DNA from: Levilactobacillus suantsaiihabitans
GTDB lineage: Bacteria > Bacillota > Bacilli > Lactobacillales > Lactobacillaceae
NCBI RefSeq assembly: GCF_004745505.1
Contig: NZ_RKLX01000001.1
Span: 248,001 to 312,000 of the forward strand
Reading direction: 5' to 3'
DNA: 64,000 nucleotides
A model generated the notes under the pieces. That model did not search any database, had not been told where the DNA came from, and worked only from the letters and a program-made list of their open reading frames with translations. Position numbers and translations under genes: made by a program. Shown piece by piece: positions 35,826-43,974 of the stretch. Numbering within the stretch: position 1 is the first letter of the stretch; every line of letters starts with the position of its first letter.

Positions 35826-35862
35826 TGTAAGTTCCTCCTTTGTTATTTACAATCATAAGTAT

Positions 35863-35876
35863 AGTAAGCGGTTTCA
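35863..35876. promoter_or_regulatory. cre (CcpA) site over the arcB promoter
   Basis: Minus strand TGAAACCGCTTACT matches TGWAANCGNTNWCA at 13 of 14 positions. TATACT, the likely -10, follows within three bases, so CcpA binding should repress the operon while preferred sugars last. The site lies in the shared gap with the divergent sensor-kinase gene. Confidence 0.75.
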
Positions 35877-35932
35877 TAAAACTTCACAGAGCTTCAAAAC
35901 TTTGTTAAAACTTTTTCTAAGGAGTCCAATTC

Positions 35933-37228
35933 ATGTTTAAGCAGTCCCGTTTCTTTACCCACGAGCGTTACCAGCGCATCTTGCTATCCGCGGTTTGTAT
36001 TGCTTTAGCCTCGCAAGTGAATTTTCAAACATATGCCCCAGGATTCATCGTCACCCTGTCCGTCTTCATCCTGCCGGTCATCTTGTACTTCAACCGCGAC
36101 TTCAACCCCATCTCGCTTACGGTAGCGGTGGCCATCGCCTCACCCGTGTTTCGTGGGCTGTTGCTGTTCATCAGCCACGACGTGAATTCGCACGATAACG
36201 TCATTTATATTTTGGCCGACATGGCATTTTACCTCTGTTACGGCCTGCTATATTACCTGTTGTACTGGCGTCGCGGCCAACGAAGCAACACGACCTTTTT
36301 CCTAACCATCGTGCTCTGCGATTACGTCGCCAACCTCTTGGAAGTCAGCCTGCTCACCGGCTTTGCGCACTACACCTACCAACTCTTTCAAATTCTCTTC
36401 GTCACCGCCCTGATTCGCAGCACCGTCAGTTGCCTGTTGGCCTTTCTCTACCATTACTTCCAACTGATGCTGCGTCAGGAAAACCATGAACAGCGCTACT
36501 ACCATTTCATCTGGGTTGCCTCGGCCGTCAACAGCGAAGTCTACTTCATGCGCAAAAACATCAGCGAGATTGAAAACGTCATGAAGAACGCCTACACCCT
36601 GAATCAGGACCTGCAACAGGCCAACGTCAGTGAGGCCGAACGCGATAAGGCCCTCCAAATTGCCCGCGACGTTCATGAGATCAAGAAGGATTATCAAAAC
36701 GTGATTCGCGGCCTGGGCGATTATTTCAATGACGACCACGATACGGCCATGCAGCTCGCAGATATCCTTAAGGTCACGACCGACTACATCCGGGAATCCA
36801 TCAAGCCCAAGTTTCCTAACGTGACGATTGAGGTCCACAACCACGTGGATCTGATGGTGCCCAACCATTACTACCTGGTCTCGATTTTATCCAATCTGAT
36901 TTTCAACAGCGTCGACGCCATGGCGGACCAGCCCAGCGGCACCGTGGTGGTCAGCGTCGTGGACCGCGGCAACGACATCTTGCTTAACGTCAGTGACAAC
37001 GCCAGTGGTATGGACCCCGACACGCTGGCCATGATCTTTCAGCCCGGCTTTACCACCAAGTTCAATGAAAACGGCGACGTCTACCGCGGCATTGGCTTGT
37101 CGCACGTGAAGATCATTGCCCAAGAACAATTTGACGGCGACATTCACGTCGATTCCGAGCTGGGCAAGGGGACGAATTTTGCCGTGAAACTCAGTAAAAA
37201 ACGCTTAGAACAGGAGGCAGATGCCTAA
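35933..37228 (+). CDS. sensor histidine kinase, GlnK/YcbA-like
   Basis: 431 residues. Six or so membrane spans fill the first 190 residues, then a helical linker, the phospho-accepting His in DVHEIKKDYQNV at about 248, N box LSNLIFNSVDAM with Asn near 325, and G boxes DNASGMDPDT and YRGIGLSHV. No separate extracellular sensor domain is present, so sensing is by the membrane part. ATG follows AAGGAG. The stop overlaps the start of the response regulator (TAATG). The pairing with a YcbB-type regulator suggests a system like Bacillus GlnK-GlnL, which responds to glutamine. Its place next to arcB may mean control of nitrogen genes. Confidence 0.9.
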   Translation: MFKQSRFFTHERYQRILLSAVCIALASQVNFQTYAPGFIVTLSVFILPVILYFNRDFNPISLTVAVAIASPVFRGLLLFISHDVNSHDNVIYILADMAFYLCYGLLYYLLYWRRGQRSNTTFFLTIVLCDYVANLLEVSLLTGFAHYTYQLFQILFVTALIRSTVSCLLAFLYHYFQLMLRQENHEQRYYHFIWVASAVNSEVYFMRKNISEIENVMKNAYTLNQDLQQANVSEAERDKALQIARDVHEIKKDYQNVIRGLGDYFNDDHDTAMQLADILKVTTDYIRESIKPKFPNVTIEVHNHVDLMVPNHYYLVSILSNLIFNSVDAMADQPSGTVVVSVVDRGNDILLNVSDNASGMDPDTLAMIFQPGFTTKFNENGDVYRGIGLSHVKIIAQEQFDGDIHVDSELGKGTNFAVKLSKKRLEQEADA

Positions 37229-38061
37229 TGAATTTCTACATTGTTGATGACGACCCCTCGATTCCCATGATTCTGCGTCAAATCCTAGAAAAGAACCCCG
37301 ACAATACGGTGGTCGGCATTGCCCACGACGCCAAAAAGGCCCTGGCCGACATCATGCTGATGGACGTGGACATTGTCTTGGCCGACCTCTTGATGCCGGG
37401 TATTTCCGGCATTGAACTGGTCAAGAAGCTCAAGGCGCTCAAACCCGCGTTGCGCGCCATCATGATTTCTCAGGTCAAGGACAGCGATCTGCGTGCCGAA
37501 GCCTATGAAGCAGGCATTGAATTCTTCATTGATAAACCCATCAACGTTATCGAGGTGAAGACCGTAGTCGAAAAGGTCGCCCAAAGCGTGCAGATGGCCA
37601 CCAAGCTCAATAACATCCAGTCGCTGGTCGGCGGCGGTGCGGTCGCCACGGCCCCGGTCGTGGATCAGAAGCAACAACAAAAGGAAAAGATTCTTTCTAT
37701 TCTACGTTTCCTGGGCATCACCTCCGAGGCGGGCTCCTCCGACATCCTGGCGGTGGCCCAGATCATGCTCGACCAAAACCTGAGCTTTCGCGAAATCGAC
37801 TTCAACGCCGCCTACCACATCGACGACCGGGAAAAGAAGATCATGTTCCAACGCATTCGCCGCGCCATCAAGACGGGCCTGACCAACCTGGCCAACATCA
37901 GTCTGGACGGTATGGGCGACGAAATCGTGGTCGAATACGCCAATACCCTGTACGAGTACAAAAACGTGCGTAGTGAAATGTTGCTGCTGGAGGGCACCCG
38001 CACGACCGGCGGCAAGACCTCGTTGAAGCGGTTCTTTGACGGGCTGGTTCAAGAAGTGTAA
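37228..38061 (+). CDS. response regulator with YcbB-type output domain (GlnL-like)
   Basis: 277 residues. Receiver domain with acidic pocket DDD at 7-9, phospho-acceptor Asp53 in LADLLMPG and Lys103 in FIDKP. The C-terminal half (LGITSEAGSSDILAVAQIMLDQNLSFREIDF onwards) resembles the YcbB domain of GlnL, an uncommon output domain, rather than OmpR or NarL winged helices. Translation is coupled to the kinase gene through the TAATG overlap. Targets are unknown; the divergent arc operon is the obvious candidate. Confidence 0.9.
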   Translation: MNFYIVDDDPSIPMILRQILEKNPDNTVVGIAHDAKKALADIMLMDVDIVLADLLMPGISGIELVKKLKALKPALRAIMISQVKDSDLRAEAYEAGIEFFIDKPINVIEVKTVVEKVAQSVQMATKLNNIQSLVGGGAVATAPVVDQKQQQKEKILSILRFLGITSEAGSSDILAVAQIMLDQNLSFREIDFNAAYHIDDREKKIMFQRIRRAIKTGLTNLANISLDGMGDEIVVEYANTLYEYKNVRSEMLLLEGTRTTGGKTSLKRFFDGLVQEV

Positions 38062-38089
38062 TGCGGGCGGCGACAAGCAGTGCGCATTA

Positions 38090-38140
38090 AAAGCGGCTAG
38101 GTCACTCATCTCCGAATTGGATTAGTGACCTAGCCGCTTT
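38090..38140. terminator. long perfect stem after the response regulator
   Basis: 17-base perfect inverted repeat, AAAGCGGCTAGGTCACT (38090-38106) and its complement (38124-38140). There is no long T tract on the plus strand, so it may act as a weak terminator or mRNA-stabilising stem. Confidence 0.6.
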
Positions 38141-38296
38141 CGGCCGAATCGATTGCTGACCCCCCTCACCCAATGCCGGCTGGCCGGGACAGTTATTTTG
38201 CCACCCCTTCATTTTCACGTATACGCCATCGCAAAATGGGCGTATAATTAAAACCATTAATTAGTTCAGAAGACCAACCCCAAAAGAAGTGATCAT

Positions 38297-39274
38297 ATGC
38301 CAATGAAACATGCTCGGACCGCCCCCCTCGGTCAACTCTTATTCAAATACCGTATCGTTGTCATGGCGGCGGCCATTGTAATTCTGGGCTTTACCGGTAT
38401 CTTCAGCGTTCAAGCGCGCCAGAAGAATACCTCACAGGCCCAAGCCGTCACCCCTCATCAACCCGCTACTAGCCGGCAGATTACCCGCCAACAGCGGCAC
38501 GTCAAAAAACAGCTCCATACATACTTGAAACACGTTACCGCTGACGGCAATACCAGCGTCAGTTTTTACAATTTAGGCGCTGTATCTGGCAGTCACTCTG
38601 CACAATCAGCCGTGGCCAAACAGTTCTACCAGCGCGGCAAACTGGCGACTTCCGCCAACGCGCACACGCCGGAGGTCTCGGCCAGCACCTACAAACTGTT
38701 CATTGCGGCCTACCTGTTCCACCTCACGCAACAGCACGCTTACACCTGGACGACCACCAATCAAGACGGCTTCCACCGAATGATCGTCAACAGCGCCAAT
38801 GATTTTCCGGAAAGCATCTTGGATACCTATGGCCTCGACGGCATCAACGCCTACCTGGCCAGCGAAGGGCTCTACTCACCGACCTTTGTCGCCGGCAACG
38901 AGGCCACCACAACGGCGACTAGTCTGCGTAAAATTTTGGTCAAATTGGCTCGGGCCGAGGCACCATTTAATAACGCCCACAACCGCACTTGGTTACTGTC
39001 GCTGATGAAGCAACAGGTCTACCGTGACGGCATTCCCGCCGGTGCGGCCGCGGCCACCAAGGGAACGGTCGTCGCTGATAAGGTCGGCTGGCTCGCCGAT
39101 ACCAACAACGACGCCGGCATCGTCACCCTGCCCAACGGCCAACGCTACGTGCTGGTCATCATGACCCACGGCAACGGCCAGAGCGGCTTTAGCGGCTTTC
39201 CGCGGATGGGCCAGATCACCAAGCACATCCAGAAACTGGTCTACAATCCGAAATTGGTCAAACAGCTTGAATAA
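38297..39274 (+). CDS. membrane-anchored beta-lactamase-fold serine hydrolase
   Basis: 325 residues with one N-terminal span (about 18-38) and an extracellular domain. The three active-site motifs of class A beta-lactamase and PBP-type enzymes are present: STYK at 130-133, SAN at 166-168 and KVG at 262-264. Typical lactobacillar members of this group have no proven beta-lactamase activity and may act on cell-wall peptides. ATG at 38297 has AAAAGAAG upstream. It is transcribed alone and followed by two strong hairpins. Confidence 0.85.
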   Translation: MPMKHARTAPLGQLLFKYRIVVMAAAIVILGFTGIFSVQARQKNTSQAQAVTPHQPATSRQITRQQRHVKKQLHTYLKHVTADGNTSVSFYNLGAVSGSHSAQSAVAKQFYQRGKLATSANAHTPEVSASTYKLFIAAYLFHLTQQHAYTWTTTNQDGFHRMIVNSANDFPESILDTYGLDGINAYLASEGLYSPTFVAGNEATTTATSLRKILVKLARAEAPFNNAHNRTWLLSLMKQQVYRDGIPAGAAAATKGTVVADKVGWLADTNNDAGIVTLPNGQRYVLVIMTHGNGQSGFSGFPRMGQITKHIQKLVYNPKLVKQLE

Positions 39275-39281
39275 AAAGAGA

Positions 39282-39347
39282 GTGCGTCAACAGGCGATCA
39301 GCCGGTTAGCAGTTTTAAGCTGAACCGGCTGCCTGTTGGCGCACGTT
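39282..39347 (+). terminator. long hairpin after the serine hydrolase
   Basis: GTGCGTCAACAGGC pairs with GCCTGTTGGCGCAC, and inner CAGCCGGTT pairs with AACCGGCTG. A short T run follows. Confidence 0.7.
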
Positions 39348-39371
39348 TCAGCTATGTCAAGGTAATGCGAA

Positions 39372-39407
39372 CGAGCCTGGGGAGGATTTGTCCCAGGCTC
39401 GTTTTTT
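39372..39407 (+). terminator. second terminator in tandem
   Basis: CGAGCCTGGG pairs with CCCAGGCTCG and is followed by TTTTTT, a directional plus-strand terminator insulating the copper operon. Confidence 0.85.
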
Positions 39408-39497
39408 GTTGCCTGGCGTTGAGACCCCTACCCTTCAGGGCGACCAGTACCATATTCCCCGTGAAATATATCATCTTGGCATACCGAATTTTTATCG

Positions 39498-39555
39498 TTG
39501 ACAAACGTAAACGATGGCGGTATGCTTAATTCATCAGTTAAGGATTACAAATGTA
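39498..39555 (+). promoter_or_regulatory. copper operon promoter with cop boxes
   Basis: TTGACA (39498-39503), 17-base spacer, TATGCT (39521-39526). TACAAATGTA at 39546-39555 is a perfect TACANNTGTA cop box as bound by CopY-type repressors; GACAAACGTA at 39500-39509, over the -35 box, is a degenerate second copy. No copY gene is present nearby. Confidence 0.8.
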
Positions 39556-39577
39556 AACAAAAAAGGAGATCCGCCTT

Positions 39578-39949
39578 ATGCTTAAACTCATTATTCTCAT
39601 CGTTGCCCTCTTACTCATTGGCTTTATTGCCTGGTGGTTCTTTGGCAATCACGCCACTGCGGCCGTTGATGCCGCCGTGAGTGACAACACCCAAGACGTG
39701 GGCGTTGAAGTCAGCGGTGGCTACTCGCCCAGCACCGTCGTCTTGAAGAAGGGCGTGCCCGCGACCTTGACGTTTAACCGCAAGGACCCCTCCAGTTGTT
39801 TGGAACAGGTCGTCTTTCCCGATTTTGGGATCAACGAATTTCTTCCCCAAAATCAGGCGCACGCAATTCCCATCGACACCAGCAAGTCCGGCGAATTCGA
39901 TTACGCTTGCGGCATGAACATGTTCCACGGCAAAGTCATTATCAAATAA
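39578..39949 (+). CDS. membrane-anchored cupredoxin-domain protein
   Basis: 123 residues: an N-terminal span (about 2-22) and a small cupredoxin-like domain. Potential copper ligands are Cys74 in DPSSCLEQ, Cys111 and Met113/Met115 in YACGMNMFHG. It probably binds copper at the outer face and hands it on. ATG at 39578 follows AAAGGAGAT. First gene of the copper operon; its domain is similar to the next gene, so the two are diverged paralogues, one anchored and one not. Confidence 0.85.
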   Translation: MLKLIILIVALLLIGFIAWWFFGNHATAAVDAAVSDNTQDVGVEVSGGYSPSTVVLKKGVPATLTFNRKDPSSCLEQVVFPDFGINEFLPQNQAHAIPIDTSKSGEFDYACGMNMFHGKVIIK

Positions 39950-39968
39950 TTTATGGAGGTCTACACTC

Positions 39969-40241
39969 ATGACAATCAAACAATCTGCCAACATTACCGT
40001 TGATGGCGGCTACCAACCCGCTAAAATCGTCTTAAAGGCCGGTGTCCCCGCCGACTTGACTTTCACCCGCGTCAGTGACGCCGGCTGTTTGGACCAAGTC
40101 CACTCCGCTGCTTTGAAGTTCTCGCGTGACTTGCCGCTGAACCAGCCGCAAACCGTGACGGTCGATACCAGCACCCCCGGCGAATTTCCGTTTAGCTGTG
40201 GGATGGACATGTTCTTTGGAAAGGTGGTCGTTCAACCATGA
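39969..40241 (+). CDS. small soluble cupredoxin-domain protein
   Basis: 90 residues, no signal peptide or span. [20 protein letters not shown] repeats the core of the preceding protein; Cys40, Cys77 and Met79/Met81 (SCGMDMFFG) are aligned with its ligands. Located in the cytoplasm, it may deliver Cu(I) to the ATPase, replacing the N-terminal metal-binding domain that the ATPase lacks. GGAGG precedes the ATG, and its stop overlaps the ATPase start by four bases, so translation is coupled. Confidence 0.85.
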   Translation: MTIKQSANITVDGGYQPAKIVLKAGVPADLTFTRVSDAGCLDQVHSAALKFSRDLPLNQPQTVTVDTSTPGEFPFSCGMDMFFGKVVVQP

Positions 40242-42166
40242 GTATCAAGAATCGGTTCGTCTTTTCGCTTGTCGTATCGTTACCCATGCTGATTGAAATG
40301 TTCACCAAGCCCTTGGGACTGATGCTTCCCGGTGGTGCCTGGACCATGTTTCTCCTGGCAACGGCAGTGATGGCCGTTTCCGCAGGGCCGTTCATCCAAA
40401 GCGCCTGGGCTGCCTTTCGCCACCACCACGCCAACATGGACACGTTGGTCGCCATTGGGACGATCACGGCCTATCTCTACAGTTTCTACGCCATGCTAGC
40501 TGGCAAGGACGTCTTCTTTGAAAGCGCGGCCTTCGTGGTCACCTTTATCCTGTTGGGCCAATATTTCGAAGAGAAAATGAAGCACTCCGCTTCCGGCGCC
40601 GTTAGCAAGCTAGTCGACTTACAGGCCAAGGACGCCGAGGTCCAACGCGACGGTCACTGGACGAAGATTCCGCTGGCCCAAGTGGTCGTCAATGACGTCA
40701 TCCGCGTACGCCCCGGCCAAAAAATTGCCGTCGACGGCGTCATCGTGGATGGGAGCTCGACCATCGACGAATCCATGGTCACGGGTGAAAGTATGCCCGT
40801 CACCAAGCAGGCCGGCGACAAGGTCATCGGCGCCACCATGAACAACACCGGGACCTTCACCTTCAAGGCCAGCAAGGTCGGCAACGACACGCTGTTGTCG
40901 CAGATCGTCGATATGGTCAAGAAGGCCCAGACCAGCCACGCGCCGATTCAAAAGACCGTGGACAAAGTGGCCGATATCTTTGTGCCCGCCGTCTTGATCG
41001 TGGCCATTGCCACCTTTACTATTTGGTACGTCTTCTTAAACGCCTCACTGGTTAGTGCCATGCTCTTCGCCGTGTCCGTCGTCATCATTGCCTGCCCGTG
41101 TGCACTGGGTATCGCGACGCCGACAGCCCTCATGGTCGGTACCGGCCGGAGTGCCAAGATGGGCATCCTGATCAAAAATGGTGAGGTCCTCGAAGCCGCC
41201 AACCGCGTCAAGACCGTCGTTTTCGACAAGACCGGGACTATTACGGCCGGTCATCCCCAAGTCACGGATATCGTGGGGGACACCCAGGTCTTACAAATCG
41301 CGGCTAACCTCGAAGTCGCTTCGGAACACCCGTTAGCCGCCGCTATTTTGGCTAAGGCCCAGGCCGAAAACGTGGCCGTTACCGCCGCCAAAAATTTCCA
41401 AGCCATCGAGGGTAAGGGTGTGCAGGCCACCGTTGACGGGCAACCCGCCTTTATCGGTAACGACAAGCTGATTGCCGACTACCAGTTGTCCGCCGACTTA
41501 CGCGACCGCATGACCCAGCTGCAAGGTGAGGCCAAGACCGTGGTCCTGGTCGGTGTCGCCGAACGCATCATTGGCCTGATCGCCATTCAAGACGCCCCCA
41601 AGGCCAGCTCAGCCACAGCCATCGCCGCTTTGAAACACCGCGGGTTACGGACCGTCATGTTGACCGGCGACAATCAACGGGTGGCCCAAGCCATTGCCAG
41701 TGAGGTCGGTATCGACACGGTCATCGCCGACGTCTTACCCGGCGACAAGGCCGACCACGTCAAGCAACTCCAAGCTGACGGTCCCGTCGCCTTCGTGGGG
41801 GACGGTATCAACGACGCCCCGGCGTTGACGACCGCCGATGTGGGGATCGCCATGGGTTCCGGTACGGACATCGCCATTGAATCTGGCGGTATCGTCCTGG
41901 TCAAAAACGACCTGATGGACGTGGTTCGGGCCCTGGAACTCAGTCAAAAGACCTTCAATCGCATCAAACTCAACCTATTCTGGGCGTTCATCTACAACAC
42001 TCTGGGCATTCCGGTGGCCGCTGGGGTCTTCGCCGTCTTCGGCCTGTCGTTAAGTCCTGAATTGGCCGGCCTGGGCATGGCGCTCAGTTCCCTGTCCGTC
42101 GTGGCCAGCTCGTTGCTCTTAAATAAGTCCAAATTAACGTCCACGCCAACCACGCGTGTGGCTTAG
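40238..42166 (+). CDS. copper-type P1B ATPase
   Basis: 642 residues. The membrane metal motif CPC is at 286-288, the phosphorylation site DKTGT starts at Asp330, TGES lies near 186, HP near 366 (SEHPLAA), and GDGIND near 524. CPC indicates Cu(I) (or Ag(I)) transport, mainly efflux. It lacks the usual N-terminal heavy-metal-associated domains of CopA; the two cupredoxin proteins before it may fill that role. Start ATG overlaps the previous stop. With CPC but no HMA it falls between textbook CopA and CopB, so I give no symbol. Confidence 0.93.
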   Translation: MSIKNRFVFSLVVSLPMLIEMFTKPLGLMLPGGAWTMFLLATAVMAVSAGPFIQSAWAAFRHHHANMDTLVAIGTITAYLYSFYAMLAGKDVFFESAAFVVTFILLGQYFEEKMKHSASGAVSKLVDLQAKDAEVQRDGHWTKIPLAQVVVNDVIRVRPGQKIAVDGVIVDGSSTIDESMVTGESMPVTKQAGDKVIGATMNNTGTFTFKASKVGNDTLLSQIVDMVKKAQTSHAPIQKTVDKVADIFVPAVLIVAIATFTIWYVFLNASLVSAMLFAVSVVIIACPCALGIATPTALMVGTGRSAKMGILIKNGEVLEAANRVKTVVFDKTGTITAGHPQVTDIVGDTQVLQIAANLEVASEHPLAAAILAKAQAENVAVTAAKNFQAIEGKGVQATVDGQPAFIGNDKLIADYQLSADLRDRMTQLQGEAKTVVLVGVAERIIGLIAIQDAPKASSATAIAALKHRGLRTVMLTGDNQRVAQAIASEVGIDTVIADVLPGDKADHVKQLQADGPVAFVGDGINDAPALTTADVGIAMGSGTDIAIESGGIVLVKNDLMDVVRALELSQKTFNRIKLNLFWAFIYNTLGIPVAAGVFAVFGLSLSPELAGLGMALSSLSVVASSLLLNKSKLTSTPTTRVA

Positions 42167-42178
42167 GAGGTCATCGTG

Positions 42179-42283
42179 ATGTCAGAAAAATTCTGGAGTA
42201 AAAGCACCTGGCTAACCGTGCTGGTTGGCGCCATTTACGTAGTGGTCGCTACCGGCATTGGGGCCCTGATTGTGGGACACTAA
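42179..42283 (+). CDS. 34-residue single-span protein of the copper operon
   Basis: ATG at 42179, stop TAA at 42281-42283. AGGAGG ends eight bases before the ATG and begins at the ATPase stop, so the gene looks real and coupled despite its size. The protein starts MSEKFWSKSTW and continues as one hydrophobic helix (LTVLVGAIYVVVATGIGALI) ending in VGH. It is followed at once by the operon terminator. It probably sits in the membrane with the ATPase, perhaps as a small regulatory subunit. I recognise no family. Confidence 0.72.
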   Translation: MSEKFWSKSTWLTVLVGAIYVVVATGIGALIVGH

Positions 42284-42303
42284 CTTTAACATTGACAAAA
42301 AAC

Positions 42304-42338
42304 AGGCGTCTGGGAAATTTCCCGGGCGCCTATTTTTT
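42304..42338 (+). terminator. copper operon terminator
   Basis: AGGCGTCTGGGAAA pairs with TTTCCCGGGCGCCT and is followed by TATTTTTT. Confidence 0.85.
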
Positions 42339-42376
42339 GTCTACGTTAAAGGGTCCATCTAGCCCACGCGACTTGT

Positions 42377-42856
42377 CTAGTTTTGCGACTGGGCCAAGGC
42401 CGTCACGATGTCGGGTTCCACCTTTTCCGGTTTGGTCACCGGCGCATAGCGGTCGATCAGCTGGCCATCACGTCCAATCAGAAACTTGGTGAAGTTCCAT
42501 TTGATGCGACCGTGCCCCGCAGTTTCCTTGAGGTAGGTAAACAGTGGATCCTCATCGTCGCCGTTGACCGCCACCCGCTGGGTCATGGGAAAGGTCACGC
42601 CGTAGTGCAGCTGGCAAAAGTCATTGGCTTCCTCATCCGTTGCCAGTTCCTGGTGAAACTGGTTGGACGGCAGGCCGAGGACCTCAAAACCCTGATCATG
42701 ATATTTCTGGTAAAGGGCTTCGATGCCCGCCAACTGTGGTGCCAACCCACACTTGCTGGCGGTATTCACAATCAACAACACCTTGCCCTGGTAGTCCTTA
42801 AAGTCAATGGGTTGCCCACTCATTTCCGTTTCGGTAAAATCGTAAATCGTTGCCAT
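42377..42856 (-). CDS. glutathione peroxidase-family thiol peroxidase
   Basis: 159 residues. NTASKCGLAPQ carries the peroxidatic Cys36 in place of selenocysteine, LGLPSNQFHQE is the second signature and IKWNFTKFLIGRDG the third with the Trp and Asn of the catalytic tetrad. It reduces hydrogen or lipid peroxides, in bacteria usually with thioredoxin. The ATG at 42856 begins the conserved domain and follows AAGGGA; the frame back to 42922 is extra. It converges with the copper operon, but there is no evidence of shared control. Confidence 0.94.
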   Translation of the reverse strand: MATIYDFTETEMSGQPIDFKDYQGKVLLIVNTASKCGLAPQLAGIEALYQKYHDQGFEVLGLPSNQFHQELATDEEANDFCQLHYGVTFPMTQRVAVNGDDEDPLFTYLKETAGHGRIKWNFTKFLIGRDGQLIDRYAPVTKPEKVEPDIVTALAQSQN

Positions 42857-42965
42857 AAAACCGCGTCCCTTCTGATTAACGTCCTGGACCAATTTAGTAT
42901 CAATTAGTTGTATGCAACCCAATCATACACCAAATAGGTCCCCGTTGCCGCTGATTTGCCAGGCT

Positions 42966-43679
42966 TTATTTTTGGTAAATGGCCCGCAAACTCTTGAGGT
43001 CCGCCGCCGATAGCTGCGTCTTGCCCTGGTCGATGGGTGTCATGACCGAGCGCTTATCCGAGCTGTGATCCAACCCCAACGCGTGCCCCAGTTCGTGGAC
43101 AGCCACGGATTTTTTGAACGCCTGCGGATACGTAGCGTTGAGCTTGGCGGTGGCCGTGTTGGTGGTCAGAATACCGCACCAGCTGATGCGCTGGGTGATC
43201 TGTGGGCCACCGTGGCCATATTCAACGGTCGCCTGACCGCGTGGCTCGCGCTTATGGTAGATGCCAAAGGTGATTCGGTTGGTCTGATCACTGCCCTGGC
43301 CCGCCACCAGCTGGACGATACCCGTTTGATTGTAAGTGTTGACGGCATAGGCGAAGACCTGTTTCACCTTGGCCGGCGTGTTGGCCGCGAAGTGATAGTA
43401 GTACTTTTTTTGCAACAACAACCCCTGCATGGCCTCCTCCACCGGCGTATCATCGGCACCGGTCTGGGTAGTGGCATCCTTGAGATTGCGCAAAATGTAG
43501 CCACTCGCCTGGTAATTCCCCGTCCCCTGGCTCGCCGCCGTCTCGGACCGCCCCGTGACCGTGGCCCAAATGGCCGCCCGGTAATACTGAAACTGGGTCG
43601 ATAATGGCTGCCAATTGACCCCCACAAAAATCGCGATTCCTAAAATTAGGGCGAGTAACACCCGTCTGACAAGTTTCAC
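42966..43679 (-). CDS. matrixin-type (M10) zinc metalloprotease, membrane-anchored
   Basis: 237 residues. An N-terminal span (about 4-22) is followed by an extracellular domain with the zinc motif HELGHALGLDH (His195, Glu196, His199, His205) and the Met-turn SVMTP, which define metzincins of the matrixin kind. It is a small protein with no propeptide Cys switch visible. GTG start at 43679 has AAGG seven bases upstream. Likely target is a cell-wall or secreted protein. Single gene. Confidence 0.88.
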   Translation of the reverse strand: MKLVRRVLLALILGIAIFVGVNWQPLSTQFQYYRAAIWATVTGRSETAASQGTGNYQASGYILRNLKDATTQTGADDTPVEEAMQGLLLQKKYYYHFAANTPAKVKQVFAYAVNTYNQTGIVQLVAGQGSDQTNRITFGIYHKREPRGQATVEYGHGGPQITQRISWCGILTTNTATAKLNATYPQAFKKSVAVHELGHALGLDHSSDKRSVMTPIDQGKTQLSAADLKSLRAIYQK

Positions 43680-43930
43680 AGCGTGACCTTCCCTTCCAAC
43701 TCGCTTTGCCGTAAGCCGCTTCTAATTAGTTTGATTCTAGGCTATCTAGTTGTGGGCCGCAACTACTTTGCCCCGGGAATTTTCAAGCGCAGATTTTTCT
43801 GGATTTAGTTCTAAAGACACTGGCTGGAGCTTGGTTTTCGACTGCTAGGTGCCATTTATCTTGGCCGGCCATGAAGCGGAGCACCGCCTAAGCCTTGACG
43901 CGGCCCGGTCGTCTGACAAATTTTCTTATC

Positions 43931-43959
43931 AAAAAAAGACGCAGGGTCGCCCCCACGTC
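43931..43959 (-). terminator. terminator of the Bcr/CflA exporter
   Basis: Minus strand GGACGTGGGGG pairs with CCCTGCGTC with a G-T pair, followed by seven T. The rest of the gap 43680-43930 shows no gene. Confidence 0.75.
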
Positions 43960-43974
43960 CGTTGCAATTTAAGT

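Noticed and set aside
42383-42907. Plus-strand frame of 174 codons across the glutathione peroxidase gene
   Set aside because: Antisense shadow of a gene with full family motifs; no ribosome site and no recognisable domain.
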